Assembly (NCBI RefSeq): GCF_023065955.2
Contig: NW_026622930.1
Location: forward strand, 22,111,449 to 22,175,448
DNA length: 64,000 nucleotides
From: Ursus arctos
Taxonomy: Eukaryota > Chordata > Mammalia > Carnivora > Ursidae
Direction: 5' to 3'
Position numbers and translations under genes: made by a program. Positions 1 through 12,905 of the stretch are shown here, in pieces. The stretch's first letter is position 1, and each line of letters begins with the position of its first letter. Under the pieces are notes generated by a model. It was given only the letters and a program-made list of their open reading frames with translations, was not told the DNA's origin and ran no database searches.

Positions 1-379
1 AGGCTGGGAAAGGACTTTTAGTACTTCAGAGAAGGCTGAAAAATAATTTTCATGCGAGGAAAAAAAGGTACCCAAATATCATGGTGTATTAAGGGATTAG
101 TGCTAGCTTAAAGTATTCTTTCTCCTCTTCATAACCAGGGACAATCTTTTGATCTAATCTAAGTGGTAATTTAATTTTAATGCAAGTGAAAGAACTGAAA
201 GGTTGCAGAGTATAGAGAGATGAGATCATTGAGAAACACGATCTTCCTTCACCAGGTAGGGGAGCAATCTGGTAAGCTGGTCAGACTCACTGCTGTGTAT
301 GTCTTAGCAGTTATGATTCCATGTGGTCACTAAGTAAAGACAGAAATTGAAAACTCAGGTTGTTTTTTGCTCAGAACAC
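1..379. other. Unassigned non-coding sequence
   Basis: AT-rich sequence at the window edge. I see no open frame of note, no simple repeat and no repeat family that I recognise. Confidence 0.5.
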
Positions 380-605
380 ATTTGTGAACCTGCTATATAC
401 GGGGTATTTTCCTATTGTTTCTTTTAGATCTCATGAATGTTGATACTTAGAATTTCTTTATTAGCCATCATGTTTTAGAGAAAGTAAAACGAAATTTAGA
501 AAAACCAATTTCCCCAAGGCTGTGCAGCAAATAATTGGAAGAACGAGGATTCAAACTCACATCTTTCCGACTATACCATGCTGAATCTTTGCTACCTTTC
601 TGAAG
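380..605 (-). repeat. MIR-type SINE remnant
   Basis: Read on the + strand, this follows the reverse complement of the MIR core. It runs from a degraded 'ttttagagaaagtaaaac' (the remnant of the 'aaaatggg' end) through 'gctgtgcagcaaataattgg' and 'aggattcaaactcacatctt' to the 'actataccatgctg' tRNA-like end. It is strongly diverged, as expected for this ancient mammalian element. Boundaries are approximate. Confidence 0.6.
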
Positions 606-810
606 TATCAGCTCACTTATTGTCATAATGCATACTTCATGGATTACAAAGTAAAGGTGGGAAAAAGCCCTTAAACCTATTGCCAGAAAGTGATGAGGGA
701 ACAGAAGGCTAGCTGAGGACAAAGCACAAGCTGGCACCCTGACACACACCCCCGTCCCTCCTGGGTGGGACACGTGTGATATTTCTCCAGGAAGCTCCCA
801 ACTGTCTTCA

Positions 811-1115
811 TGTTAATGCCTTGCTAGAGGGACAAACCACTTTAACTTGACAATGGCAAGGCCTCCGGGATCCTGCGAGTCTTCTTTAACAAAAGAAAAT
901 CCTTTTGCAACCTCCCTTTTCCTTACCTCCCCCAACTCCCAAGTATATAATCAGCCGCCCCTCACAACTCTCCCCCCTACAGCGCAGCAGCCCTTTCTGC
1001 CCAGAGGTCCAGTCTCCGTGCTTTAATAAAACCACCACTTTGCCCCAAGGGCATCTCAAGAATTCTTTCTTGGTCATGGGCTCTGGACCTCACCCCACCA
1101 AACCTCACCTATATT
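811..1115 (+). mobile_element. Probable solo LTR of an ERV1-type endogenous retrovirus
   Basis: The block has the layout of a retroviral LTR. It starts near TGTTAATGCC, has a TATA box (TATATAA, 944-950), a polyadenylation signal in 'ctttaataaaacc' (AATAAA, 1025-1030), and a downstream U5-like part containing 'caagaattctttcttgg'. From memory this resembles gammaretrovirus-like (class I) LTRs common in carnivoran genomes. No gag, pol or env lies on either side, so it is a solo LTR left by recombination, with no coding potential. The outer ends are uncertain: the 4-bp match TTCA on both sides (807-810 and 1116-1119) is too short to prove a TSD. Confidence 0.6.
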
Positions 1116-1391
1116 TCAAAACCACATCAGAAAGGATGTACTACACACACAGCAGAATGGCAAGCAGAGGAGAAAACTAAAGGTAGCCCCCGCCCCCCCC
1201 CCCAAAAGAAATTACAAGGCCCCAGTTTGGTCCTCTCACATACTGGGAAAGAGGCCCTTTCCCTTCTGGCACAAACCAGGAAGAAAACCTGCTGTCTTCA
1301 GATTTGCATAACTAATCCTCAGCCTTGGACTAATATTCTCTTTATGAAACCACAGAAGAATAATTGCCACACATTGCAGAATGATCTAGAT
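1116..1391. other. Unassigned stretch with a short poly-C run
   Basis: Unique-looking sequence between the LTR and the DNA transposon. It includes a C-rich run at about 1185-1203. No gene or repeat is recognised. Confidence 0.4.
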
Positions 1392-1881
1392 CAGCTCTGC
1401 ACAATAGAAATATAATGTGAACCACCTATGTAATTATAGTTTCCTAGGAGCCATATTAAAAAACAGTACAGAGAAATACGTTATATTAATTTTAATAATA
1501 TATTTTATGTAACCCAATCTACTCAAAATATTATAATTTCAACATCTAATTAATATAAAAATTGTTAATGAGATAGTTTATATCTTTAATATTAAGTCTT
1601 TGAAATCTAATCTATATTTTACACTTCTGCACATTGCAATTCGGATGCTAAATTTTCAAAGCTTTAGATAAAACACAGTCCTATCAGAACAATAAAGTTG
1701 TTTGTTTTGTTTTCGTTGTTTTAAATAAAGTTGGGTTTAATGGAAAATATTTTACCCTGCTCTGGTTTTTAAATTTAAATTGATTATACTTAAATAAAAT
1801 TTAAAACTCATTTTCTTCATTCGCACTAGCCATTTTAATTACTCAGTGGTCACATGTCAGTGGCTATATTGAACAGCACAG
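1392..1881 (+). mobile_element. Non-autonomous hAT-type DNA transposon
   Basis: The left end (CAGCTCTGCACAATAG, 1392) and the reverse complement of the right end (CTGTGCTGTTCAATA, ending 1881) are imperfect terminal inverted repeats. The flanks carry a near 8-bp duplication, ATCTAGAT (1384-1391) versus TTCTAGAC (1882-1889), sharing TCTAGA; 8 bp is the hAT target-site length. The ~490-bp interior is AT-rich and partly palindromic ('taattttaataatatatttta', 'gtggctatattgaacagc'). I recognise the general sequence as a common mammalian medium-reiterated hAT element but do not assign the subfamily. No transposase frame remains. Confidence 0.7.
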
Positions 1882-1889
1882 TTCTAGAC

Positions 1890-4162
1890 GAACAGGTAGA
1901 TGTCATATGGGAAAAGCTTATACTAAGACTTTCACAGTGAGCAACTTATGAAAATGAGAGCTAAATCCCATGTTTCCAACAGAGTGGAAGGCATTTACTG
2001 TAAATAAATATTCCACATTCCTTTTCATCTCTTGATAATTGTCTACAATATGAACAAGACAAGGTAGAGCTGAGGCAGGTGGCGGGTTCTTCCAATTCCA
2101 TTTTCTTAGAGAACAGAAGCAGAGCTGGTTGAACAGAGAGGGAGTGGCAATGACAAAAGCTGGCTAACGTAAGACTCTCATTCTGTGGATGATGACTTCT
2201 GAAACTAACTTTTGGAAAGCATTTTTAATACTGTCATAGAATAAAACACCAATGAACAACTACTAATTTTCAGTTGAAATATGCGTAAGTGACGTCAATT
2301 TTGTGGAATCAATAATTGCTTTAAAAGTGTTGAATAAGCTATACACGAGTAATCTTGGAACTGTCTAATGTATGAAAATAAAAAAAAGAAAAGAAAGAAA
2401 AATCTATGATGCCCTGGAAAGATATGTCTAGAAGAAACTCATACCTGTTTAGTAAACACAAATTTAATGGAAGCCCCAAGGCACTCAGATGAACAGTGGG
2501 GTCACTCTTGTTATCTGTTATGTAAACTCTCACGGACTCAGAATTTTTTCCCCCTTCAACCGCCTTTCCTAAGTTTATCTCCCACAAGCTTTTGGGCCAA
2601 CTTCACTCAGATCTGGACCCCTTGGAGCTGGAATTTCTTCTTAGGCTTGAGATGGCGCTTGTGCTACTTTTGACCATGACTTATACCAGGGACCATCTTC
2701 ATGTAAAAGCAAAAAGAACCAAAACGATAGGATATTTATTCTAAAGGATGGACTATGTCTAGGTTGTAATCATTCATATCCTTTTCTCAGTCCTCACATA
2801 TCTCAAGGATTGAACACACTCTGATTAGGATCAATGACTCTTCATGGTACTGATTTTCATCAGAGGAGGGGAAGGATATATAATTCACACTCCCAGCCTC
2901 AAGGATTCTGATAGCCTTCTGAGGACCACTAAAATATCAATGGATTTACATCCTGGAACAGCTGAATTATATATACTTGCACATTATCTTCAAAGAAACT
3001 TTTACACTGAGATAAATATGTCACTTTTCAACAAAATTAGTATGGAAACACCCTAATTTACAAAACAGATAAGCCAGTATTGGGTTTTTTTTTTTTTTTC
3101 ATTATAAAAGAATACTTCAAAGGGTTTTTCTAAGCAATGAGTTGCCTTAAAACATTCAAATGATTATTCAACTTTTAAAAAATGATTTACATGCAGCACC
3201 TTAGGAGGGCATCTATTGTAAAGTTAAGTGCATCTGTACCAGTAAAATAATTATTTGTTCTAACTGAGGTTATTACTGTTCCATTATTCAGGCCAGTGGA
3301 GCTGTCCCAATTGCCTGTGGTGCTGAAGAGATTCAGGAAGGCATATCTGTTGTTAACATATTTTCTAAAAACTGTGATGCCTCTTTGTAAAATAAGGATC
3401 CATCAAATTCAAAGTTATTATCTCTGCTACCACAATTAAGTTCGTGTTTCATTCTGAAGTGGCACCAGATCAATGAAAAACAATATATCTGTTGGTGCCT
3501 TTTTTGGTTTGTTTGTTTCCCCCAAAGTTGATTTTTAAACTACTGTTGTTTAACACACACATACAAAAATACACAAATATTTTCTGAAATATATTTATCC
3601 TCCCATTTTATAAACTATAGAATTTTATTTTCTTAAAGTAAATGATTACAACAGTAATTTCTTCTTGTTTACTGAATGATATTAAAAGCAATTAAGCTGA
3701 GCGAAGAGAATTATCTCAAAATGAAGTCAAGATTTTATTTTTCAAGGATTCTATATAAAGAGGATAAGATATGGCTGACAAGCCTAATAAATCTTACCAT
3801 ACAAATAGAACTTGATACTATGACAGATGTGTAATATCAAATAAGGGAATAAAAACGAGTAATTACTATATATTTTCACCTTTGAAATACCAGAAATTTT
3901 AAATATATGATACCTTATTTTTCAAATAAGATTCTAAATGGTGTAAGAAAAAAGAAAATTCTAAGTGATGTCAGAGATGTGTCATTACTTCTCATCAAAC
4001 CCACAGTTGGAAACCTCTGGACTTTATCTGCTATTCTTCTCGGCATTCTTCTACATCTTGTCTTGCCTTCTTTTTTTCCATTTAGAGAAAACAATATTCT
4101 TATTGTTTGTTGACAGATGATACAATCTCTATTAGACCTGTCTACTTAAATAGCTCTTTAAG
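1890..4162. other. Unassigned non-coding sequence
   Basis: About 2.3 kb without a recognisable repeat family or supported exon. Local features are an A/G-rich patch (about 2376-2402) and a T-run (about 3087-3104). Short ORFs of up to 82 codons show no familiar motif and overlap on opposite strands, as chance frames do. Confidence 0.4.
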
Positions 4163-4363
4163 ATTTTAGCTAAAAAGGGGCGCCTGGGTGGCTCAGTCAG
4201 TTGAACAGCCAGCTCTTGATTTTGGCTCAGGTCATGATCTCAAGGTCCTGGGATCAAACCCTGCTTAACAGGAAATCTGCTTGAGGAGTCTCTCTCTCCC
4301 TCTGTTCCTCCCCCCACAAAAACAATACATAAATAAATCTTTAAAAAAAGTATTTTAGCTAAA
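4163..4363 (+). mobile_element. Can-SINE with 12-bp target-site duplication
   Basis: The tRNA-derived head starts at 4177 ('ggggcgcctgggtggctcag', A-box region), followed by the 'ctcaggtcatgatct' and 'ctgggatcaaaccc' B-box-like part, a CT-rich segment, and an A-rich tail ending about 4350. The perfect duplication ATTTTAGCTAAA flanks it (4163-4174 and 4352-4363), showing insertion by L1 machinery. The body is of the older type lacking the 'ctatgagcc' block. Confidence 0.95.
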
Positions 4364-4845
4364 TGACTTAATCTTAATCACATTGTTTTTCTTTATTTAA
4401 GAAAGTAAAGGTCTTTGAAAATTATGTTAGCAAATTATTTACAAAAGGTGTACAAGGAAGATGAAAATTGGTGACTAATTTGTTAGTTGGTCTTACTCTT
4501 AGCAGTTGATGGGATTAATCAGTATTCAGGAGACTGAGCATGAATGTATATTACACAGAAAAAGTCTTTGTGATTTAGTCCTTGGATCGAGATCACAATT
4601 AGGTTAAATAAGTTATTTAATTTATAAGAGAATATTGAAATTTCAAAGCAATAGTGCAGAAGATCAAAAACATTTTAGTTCAGTGGTGAAAACCCATCTC
4701 AGGGTCTTAAAAGTTACTGAAATACATAGTTTCAGCTTTATCACTCAGTAGATAGCAAATCACAATGTCTAATTTCATAAGAAATTCTAACTTGTTCAGG
4801 TCTATGAGACTCATTTGTATGTATATTATTAAAAGGCAATCTACC
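4364..4845. other. Unassigned non-coding sequence
   Basis: AT-rich stretch between a Can-SINE and an old L1 3' end. I recognise nothing in it. Confidence 0.4.
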
Positions 4846-5152
4846 AAATTTCAAAAGCAGTATGCTGAGTAAAGAAAGCCAGACAAAAAAGAATATATAA
4901 TTTCATTTTTATAAAATCCTAGAATAAGAAAAAATTAAACTATGGTGATAGGAATCAGAGCAGTGGTTGTTTACGGGGAGAGGAAGATTGGGAATGGGTA
5001 TGAGGGAACCTTTGGGGGTACTGAAAAGTTCTGTTGTCTTGTTAGGGGTGTGGGGCACACAACTGCATGCATTTGTCAAAACTCCTTGGATAGTACACTT
5101 ACGATCTAAGCATTTCACTATATGTATGTTATACCTCAACAAATAAAAATTA
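4846..5152 (+). mobile_element. Old L1 3'-end fragment (L1M type)
   Basis: The sequence follows the terminal part of old mammalian L1 elements. It has 'atgctgagtaaagaaagcca', then 'gcagtggttg', then 'tttgtcaaaactc', 'gtacacttacgatct', and ends 'ttatacctcaacaaataaaa'. It is 5'-truncated and non-coding. The subfamily is not assigned. Confidence 0.75.
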
Positions 5153-8100
5153 AGAATATCTGAAGCAAACCACTACTCTATCCAAACATCAAAATAAACC
5201 CAATGTAAGAAATTCACTCATTCATCAAAATGCCTGAACCAGTAAGAATTCATTTGCATGGAAGTGAGGGCAAAGTAAATTAGAGAATGTCCACCACACA
5301 CAAATGGAAACTCTATTATTATTGAATCCTTAAAATACTAAGTAAGAAACGAAGCCATGACAATAAGAAATAAAGTCATTCATATTAAACACACAAATTA
5401 CATTAAACTGAAAGAAACATGCAACTTATAGTCTCCTCAAATATAGTATATAGGCTAGTTTTAATACTCAAATTTGGATTATAAAAATCAACTACTTTAA
5501 AATCTATTAAAGGGGTTTCTTTTTATAATTCTTCTATAAGGTTCATTATTATTATTATTAAAGCTTCACTTTGTATTTTTTGGCCACTGTGATTCTGTGA
5601 AAATATTGATTAAGGTGTGGACCAAAGTGGAACAAAAAATATTTCTACCCCTATTTTAAACAATTTTTAAAATCCTAACACAAGGTTGCTTATTGACAAG
5701 GATAAAATATGACTATGGCTCAAATCAGAGTGAATTAGTGATAATGATGATTCCTAAATGAAGAATTTACTAAAGGTATGGTGATAGAAGAGTGAACCAT
5801 CACAGTAAAAAAAAAAAAAAAAAAAAAAAAGTAAATTCCTTTAAATTTCATACTACGTTACATAAAAAGTATGTTGCACATTCAGAAACATAAATAACAT
5901 ATTTTTGTAAATATTTTTCATCTAGATGTTTCTCAAAGCCATAGACACTGTGAATAAAATTATAGCAAAATTCTTAGTTGGCAGTGCGAGGATTGTGAAA
6001 ATATCTTAATGTTCTTTGTCCTCCACCAGGTATCACTGTGTTCCACTGATATTCACAGGGAATTTGTTTTCTAATGGGACAGAAGGAAGGAGTTTTTGTT
6101 GGAGCTAAAGCCCTGAGACTTTGGGAAGATAGAGGGGATAGTAAGGCTTGAGAGATGGGTTGCAGGCAAAGCTGAGAAAACAATTATAAAATTCAAGAGA
6201 AACTTTTAAAATTTGAGCTACAAACAGAACTTCTTAGCCCAGGTGAAACTCCATGGCATAGAATTAGGGAAGAGGCCATTGATCACATTTCTATGGAAAA
6301 CTCAGCATCACTCTGATACCCAGGAGGCTACAGGTTTGGGGAGAGAGAAGCTCCTGTACCAGGGGGTGGTTCCTGTGATGGATGGTTTTCATGGTGGTGC
6401 ATATGCAGTGAGATTTGAGGCCAATGCTTCACAGACAATGGAATGATGGAGAGACAAACAAAGGCTAATTTAGATAACATGATGCCTTAAGATGATTGCC
6501 TTGAGGGTACATGTGCCACACTCCTGAAGGATGTCTGAAAAATAACAATTTAAGAGCGCTAATTTCTGACAATGAACCCACTATTGACTATTGTCATCAT
6601 AACCTTGACAGTAGTTACAGGCTGGTGGGGTCTAAGGCATTTGGGTTAAATGTTGATATTCTTTTTAGCACATTCCGGAACTATTTTATTGTAGAAGCAA
6701 GGTAAACGTGCAAATAAAATACATATGATTTCATGTTTTATAGAATACACTAAAGAGAAACAAAATTAGCCTTACGTCTTTGTGGATAACATCCATTACT
6801 CATGTTTCTGCAAGCCACATATATGTGATATATTTTCTATTTCATGTCACAAATCTGGATTCCACTCCACAGGCACTCAGTAGCATTTACTAAATTTTTA
6901 TTGCATCCTTATGCAATAGTACTGTTGTTATTTTACAGTAAAGTTTAAGTCAGCTTGATTTTAGCATCAGAGACTCATTAAGAGTGAGCAATTTGGTGCT
7001 TAATGAGTTGTTAACCCTGAGTAAATATATTAAAATAATAGAGTGATAAATTTAAATTGAATTGCATGGGGCTTGTTTTCTGTTCAATAATGTCTTCTGC
7101 AGCAAGAGAAAGTGCCACTTAAAAAGCAATTTTTGATAAAATATATTCTGAATTACTTATACTTACTTCTCACTCACTATCCATCTCTTCCTTATTTCTT
7201 TTTCTTAGTTATCCTGTTGCCCATTCTCTCTTAAATATTCATTACTCTGAATATTTCCAATTCTATTTCTAAAGGGAATAATATGTTGGGGTCTACACAC
7301 CTAGAATTCAACACTAAATAAGTCTTGGACGAAATGAAAATTTCCCTGCAATAACTCCACACATTTGAAAGATATTACTGAGTAGGTAAAGAAACTGAAA
7401 TCCAAAGGACATTTGCTAACAATGGATTCGTGGGCAGACAAACATATAGCCTCTTGGTTCATCTACTATGCACTTAAACCCTGGTCAATAGGATGCTTCT
7501 TAATCAACATCTCAGCTCTCGGTGGTCTCAATCAAGACTGTCAACACTACTGACATAAATAAAATTCTAGTATTATAATAGAGCCACAGAGCCTCGGGGA
7601 TAACTAAAGAACAACTCTGCATTTAATCTGTGTCAGGGCTCATCAACAAAAACTGTAAGTTTAGTTCAAACAGAAGACATCCTCCATCCCCCCGCCCCCC
7701 CCATAGGAAACCAATTGGGTAGAGCTGGGTTTAAAGTTCACAGGTGGAGTCCGAGGTGCAAGTGACATGAAAAACTATCCTTTGATTAAAAAAGAAGCAG
7801 ATGTGAGTTGGAACCAATTGAGAAAAACCAAATATGTAATTCTGAAACATCCATATTGTAGCTATCTATATGGCCATAACAACATTTTGATTTATGACGT
7901 TATATTGGTCATAGAGACCACAAATTCAGAAACAAGCTACTTGTGAATGAGAGCCGCTTCTATAACAGAGTGGGCAAAATGTAAGAAGTGCTCAGAATTG
8001 ACATCTCGACAGGTAACATTTTCCTGTCATGAATCTGAAATGGCCTGTACCATATTTGAGTAGGACTATGAGGTAAGTCACCCAGCTAGATATATCATCT

Positions 8101-8998
8101 AAGAATTGTATTACTCAAAGAGAAACTGGAATCCAAGGGTAAACTAACAATATGCATGAAAAGTTAAACACACACGATTTCAGAAACGCAAACTCAGATC
8201 ATCTTTTAAAGTGCCACAAATGAAAACAGATACACATTAAAATTAAAGACTTCTTCCTACTTCAAGTTCTAGGTCCTACCATCAACAATCTACTAAACCC
8301 TGTTCACCAAGACTTGCTGGTGCTTGGGAAGACAGTATTTATTTATCTACGTAAGGAAGTATTATATCTATGTACGTGTGAGGCATCTTCGTCTAGAGAT
8401 ATGACACCCACACACGCACGTACCTCTACCCTGGCTCTTCCATTTACATATACAGACCTCTCTTCCCCTCTGTCTTTCTCTCTTTGGCTCTCTTTTTGAA
8501 CTCTATACATGCATGGCTGAATGTGTCTTTGGGAGCGGCAAATTTACACATTGGTCTTAAATAAATTTGCCATCTAACTTTAACACATTGCTAGCCTGAT
8601 TTTAAAACCAGGCAATTAAGAGAGGTGTTGACAGCACTTGAAAGAAGTGTCCAGCAAAGACGCATCATAGTGGTGATCCAAGGGCTTTCTTGACAGAAGT
8701 GTGTGGTGACAATGACAAAGATCTCACAGAGAAAGCTGAAATAAACACTTTCCAAGAAGTCAAGGGAAGAGATACTTATAGAGGCGAGATTATCTTACAG
8801 AACAATTTATCCCGCTTTATTTTTTTAAAGAGCAATCACTTAAGTTTGCATAACACCTTTCATTCAAAATAATGCTTTCTACAAGTACTTAACTGATTTA
8901 AAGATATAAAACTCTGTGAAAATTGCCAATGAAATGCTGTCGTATTCTGTCATGAGGAGAGCAAAGACTTTATAGATGACTCCCCATGAATAAGTCTA
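5153..8998. other. Long unassigned interval with minor simple repeats
   Basis: Nearly 4 kb in which I recognise no confident interspersed repeat or exon. It contains an ATT run (about 5545-5562), an A-run of about 25 (5806-5830), and a C-run (about 7686-7702). ORFs of 60-77 codons have no recognisable domain. Ancient repeats too diverged to see by eye may be present. Confidence 0.4.
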
Positions 8999-9008
8999 GC
9001 ACAACCAT

Positions 9009-9189
9009 TTTTTTAGATTTTATTTATTCATTTTAGAGAGAGAGAGAAGCAAAGCATACAGGAAGAGGGAGGAGGAGAAGCAGGCTCCCCGCTGAGCAGA
9101 GAACCTAACATGGGGCTCGATCCCAGGACCCTGAGATCATGACCTGAGCTGAAGGCAGACGCTTAACTGACTGAGCCACCCAGGTGACC
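9009..9189 (-). mobile_element. Can-SINE, older type
   Basis: On the + strand this reads T-rich tail, then 'gattttatttattca', a GA-rich segment, 'ggggctcgatcccaggaccc' and 'ctgagccacccaggtgaccc', the reverse of the SINE head. No clean TSD is visible. 'atgaataa' occurs on both sides (8987 and 9194) but not immediately next to the ends, so an eroded duplication is possible. Confidence 0.9.
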
Positions 9190-9604
9190 CAGGGATGAAT
9201 AAAACTGTCACCAAAATCTTGGATGAAAAAGGATTTCAACAATGCCTTCTCTCAAAGAACACAAAAGGGCTACATGTTAGACCTGATTTTAACATCCACA
9301 GATTTTCAAGTTCCATGAAGGTAGAATTTGTTGGCATTTTGCCCAAAATCTATAATCAAGATATGTTCTAGAGATATCTCTACCATAGCTATGGCCTAAG
9401 AAGACTATAGGAAGGGGAAGACTATAAAGGAAGGGGAAGAAGGTTAAGATCTTGGTTAGAGATTTATGATAAAAAGGGAATCCCATGTCAGTAAATGATT
9501 TGTCTTATGGACCCTTTCCTATACTACTCCTCTCCCAAATACTGGGTACTGCAAAGTAGGTCATTTTGGGTTTTTTGTTGTTTGCTTTTAAATAAGTGAA
9601 TTGA
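9190..9604. other. Unassigned non-coding sequence
   Basis: Includes a local direct repeat of 'ggaaggggaaga' around 9411-9440. No gene or repeat family is recognised. Confidence 0.35.
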
Positions 9605-9740
9605 GTTCTACTTCAGGTTCTACCGCCAACTACTAGGATCTTCAGCAAATTATTTAACTTCGTGGAGATCATCCAAATATGACTTTTCACTTTAAAAATG
9701 AGGAAGTGGGGTCCCAGAGAATTCCTTCAGCTTTAGCTCT
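9605..9740 (+). repeat. MIR-type SINE remnant
   Basis: Diverged match to the MIR core in forward orientation: 'caggttctaccgccaactac', 'ttcagcaaattatttaactt', and the degraded 'ctttaaaaatgagg'. Boundaries are approximate. Confidence 0.5.
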
Positions 9741-12369
9741 AATATGCAAGCAGATAATGGCTTTTTATTCATTATGGCTTATAAGGGCAAGAGGATGCCA
9801 TATCCAAAATGAAAGTGTCGTTTCTTTATCAAGAACATTTTTCCCCTCCTTAAGGTATATAAAGAGATTTTAAATAAATTCAAGTAGAAATTACTTTTTA
9901 CATTCATCTGTGAAATAACTGCCACTGAAAACCAAGCCAAATCAGACTCCGAGGGCAAAGTCAATGGAAAGACTGACTATACTATGTTCTTTTCCCACAG
10001 TTGATTTCCAATAAACCTCCCACCTAATATCTGACCACATACAAAATTATAAAATGGACATTTCAAAAGAAAACAAAACTATTACTTAGAAGAATAGTTT
10101 TATACTTCATACTTTTTTGCTTACTCAGTTTATCCAACATTCTGATAAAATAAAACTTCACAAGATTACACATGAAAAATGTGAGCTTTACTTATTTCTA
10201 TTCTTTTGCTGTTTTCAAGTTATATTACATTTGCTCAAACAAATAATATAAAACACGACATGTCCTAGCTGGCAATGTACTTTAATTTGAAATCCTAATT
10301 ATGATTGACTCTGTTACTAAGAATGCCAAGTATTTGGCACATACATCTCCGAGGGCCTGGGGAAAAGAAAAATGAAAAGTCAATTTCTCTGTTGCTATGA
10401 TTAGATAAGCAGAGAGGCAAGCGGTTGGGCTTACTTGAAGGAGCACCATATGCTAAGCCACAAGCTTGGCCTTCGTATGTTGTAAAACCAATGTGCATGC
10501 ACAGTGAAGACACAGGAAAATCAGTGGTGTGTGTATGCTAATTAATAAGTCCGTAGCAGTTTGCTGTCCACTCATAACTCGTCTATACGAGAATACTACT
10601 GAAAAGGAATGTCAAGGTTCTTCACTATATTCAGATTGTGTTATCAAGTGTCTTCCTAAAACTAAAAAAGAATATTATACTTCCATTCAGTCCTATCCAT
10701 TTGACTAGCAAGTCTTTATCATAGGTATCACCCTGATCTTTTCAAGCTGTGCCATGTCCTTCCAGGAAGCGCCAAGGTCACTTTCCAGTTAACGTCTTGG
10801 CCACAATTCCCCCAGAGATCCGGCAGACCAGGTGAGGATGAGAGTCCTTATGTTTATAGGTCCACCAATTTCCTTCCTTTGACCAAATTCATCCTGGCGA
10901 TGTGGACATGAAATCGCTTGACTAAAATTAACTCCATGTTTTTGGGCAGTTTCTAACACAAAAGAGGTCACTTGTCATGCTACACTGATAGGAGAAATGC
11001 AACATATTTATTACCCAGAATCTCCACTTTGGTCTGAAAGGCTGCAGAAGGTAATTTTATATGTCCATTTGCAGCATAGAGGTTCCTGGTCTATTCATCC
11101 TTTTGCACTCCAGCCGAGCACAACCTCTAGGATCCTGACCTTACAGCTACTGTAGGCTCTTCTGTGGTCACTCAGGCAAGGCAGGTATCCTCAGGAGATC
11201 GGTGGAATGCCTAGGGTGCGAAAGCTACCAGTGCTCCTGGGGTGGGAGGGAATAGTCCTTTCTCCAAATCTGTATAAAACACTGTCTTCTAGGCCTCAGA
11301 GTTACAGTGTTGGTGTCCGAAGCCCCACCTGAATTTGAATCAGACTGCTGTCTGGGGCTCCTGCCTGCATTCTCTATTCCTTAGTCTCCATAGTCATGCA
11401 CACCTCTAATCACCTGTGTAGTAACTTCCCTCCGGTCCTCCAGGTAAGAAAGTGCACACCAGGTAAGAGGTCCACATGCATATGGACTCATGCAAATAAA
11501 TGCCCATCTGTGAAAAGTAGGGTTTTGTTTGTTTGCTTCTTTTTTCTAGATGCTCTAACTCAAATCTCTGATACACTCAGGACATTCCATCTGACTTTCG
11601 GATTGACACAATATTCCCACTCTTCAAATGCTTTTTTTCCCCAGTCGCCCCCTGACCATGGTTTTTATTCATCATAGGTTTCCACTTGGCTGAACCCACT
11701 AATGGATGACAAAACAGTGTGTACCTGGAAAATGGCTCAGTTGAGTTCTCTATAGAATTTACTGACTGTCGCTCTGGCCAAAAAAAAAAAAAATAATTAA
11801 AATGTCCAGGAAAAAAATAACCTAGTAATGGCCAGAAACCCTACTACTTCGAAATCTATTTTCTCAAGTAATGCACTGCAAGTCCATGATGACTTCGTGG
11901 AGTTGGGGCAGACATTTCTTATAGTACACAGTGCTCTAAAGATGTAATCAGCTTAATCCTTTCATCTAGCAGTTATTATCACTGAAAGAAGGGCTGCCTC
12001 TCTCCAAACATGAACAGCCTGTAATGATTTGGGAAGAATTGTCTACAGTCATTTTCTGGAGTGTCTTAAGTGTAACCTTAAGTTCACAGAAGAGGAGGGT
12101 TGGAAGCGAAAGAGTGGACTCAGAAAGCAGAGATTTTTTTCTAGCAGACAATGCTCTTTAGCTAGGGCTGCCTTCTTCCTCCACCAGCCAAAACACACCT
12201 ATTCTTGACCTTGCTAGTAAAAATTACAGGCAAAATATAAATTTATTAGAATAAATATGACCATGCTCAGACAAATGCTAAAAAGAATGCAGGAAAAAAT
12301 CAGGTAAAATTCACTACCAAAGCTTACTTCTGACTACCCCCTGAAAAAGGGGGCAAAGTGCCTTTCCTT
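9741..12369. other. Long unassigned interval
   Basis: About 2.6 kb of mixed composition with an A-run near 11780-11793. The part from 10.7 to 11.7 kb is relatively GC-balanced, with ORFs of 60-93 codons on both strands but no splice-bounded conserved motif that I recognise. No feature is called. Confidence 0.4.
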
Positions 12370-12560
12370 CTTCGGTAATATTGAGATAATAGTAGCTACT
12401 TAGCACGTCTATGTCCATCCAATGTTCTAAAGGCTCTACTTAGATTCTCTCAACCAATCCTTATTACTTTGGGAGGCAGGTACACCTATTTTCTCTATTT
12501 TTAGATGAGAAGACTGAGGCTCAGAGAAGCACTTGTCTTACCTTTTCGACATGTATCTAT
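12370..12560 (-). repeat. MIR-type SINE remnant
   Basis: Reverse-orientation MIR. The + strand has 'ttctctcaaccaatccttat', 'gggaggcaggtacacc', and 'gatgagaagactgaggctca' followed by 'gagaagcacttgtct', the reverse complement of the conserved MIR centre. Confidence 0.75.
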
Positions 12561-12905
12561 GTTAGCCACTTGGGAATTTAGAGGGAAATTACCTTCTCTA
12601 AGTTTATGGTGTTAGAATTAGACTACATGTTTTTGCTGTTTTACTTGATTTTTACATAGTGACTTTAAGTACAATGAGGGAGGAAATCTTTTTTTGAATA
12701 CTGTGGAATCCGCTTTTAAACAACATTTGTTACTGAAGGAAATATACCTAAGACTATCTTGTCCTGACTTATTATCAGTTTTTGAGAAAGACAAGTATCA
12801 CTAACAAAGTGGTTGCATTTCTCACCTGGTGGGTGCTCTGAAAATGATACAGTGAAGTTCTGCTGAATTATTAAATGCATCAATGTTATGTATAGTGCTA
12901 TTGCC

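Noticed and set aside
4177..4260. tRNA gene called from A/B-box-like sequence
   Set aside because: The tRNA-like head is that of a Can-SINE. It has SINE body, A-tail and TSD, and no cloverleaf is maintained. The same applies to all 17 copies.
5806..5830. A25 run as the tail of a processed pseudogene
   Set aside because: No recognisable gene sequence upstream and no TSD around the run.
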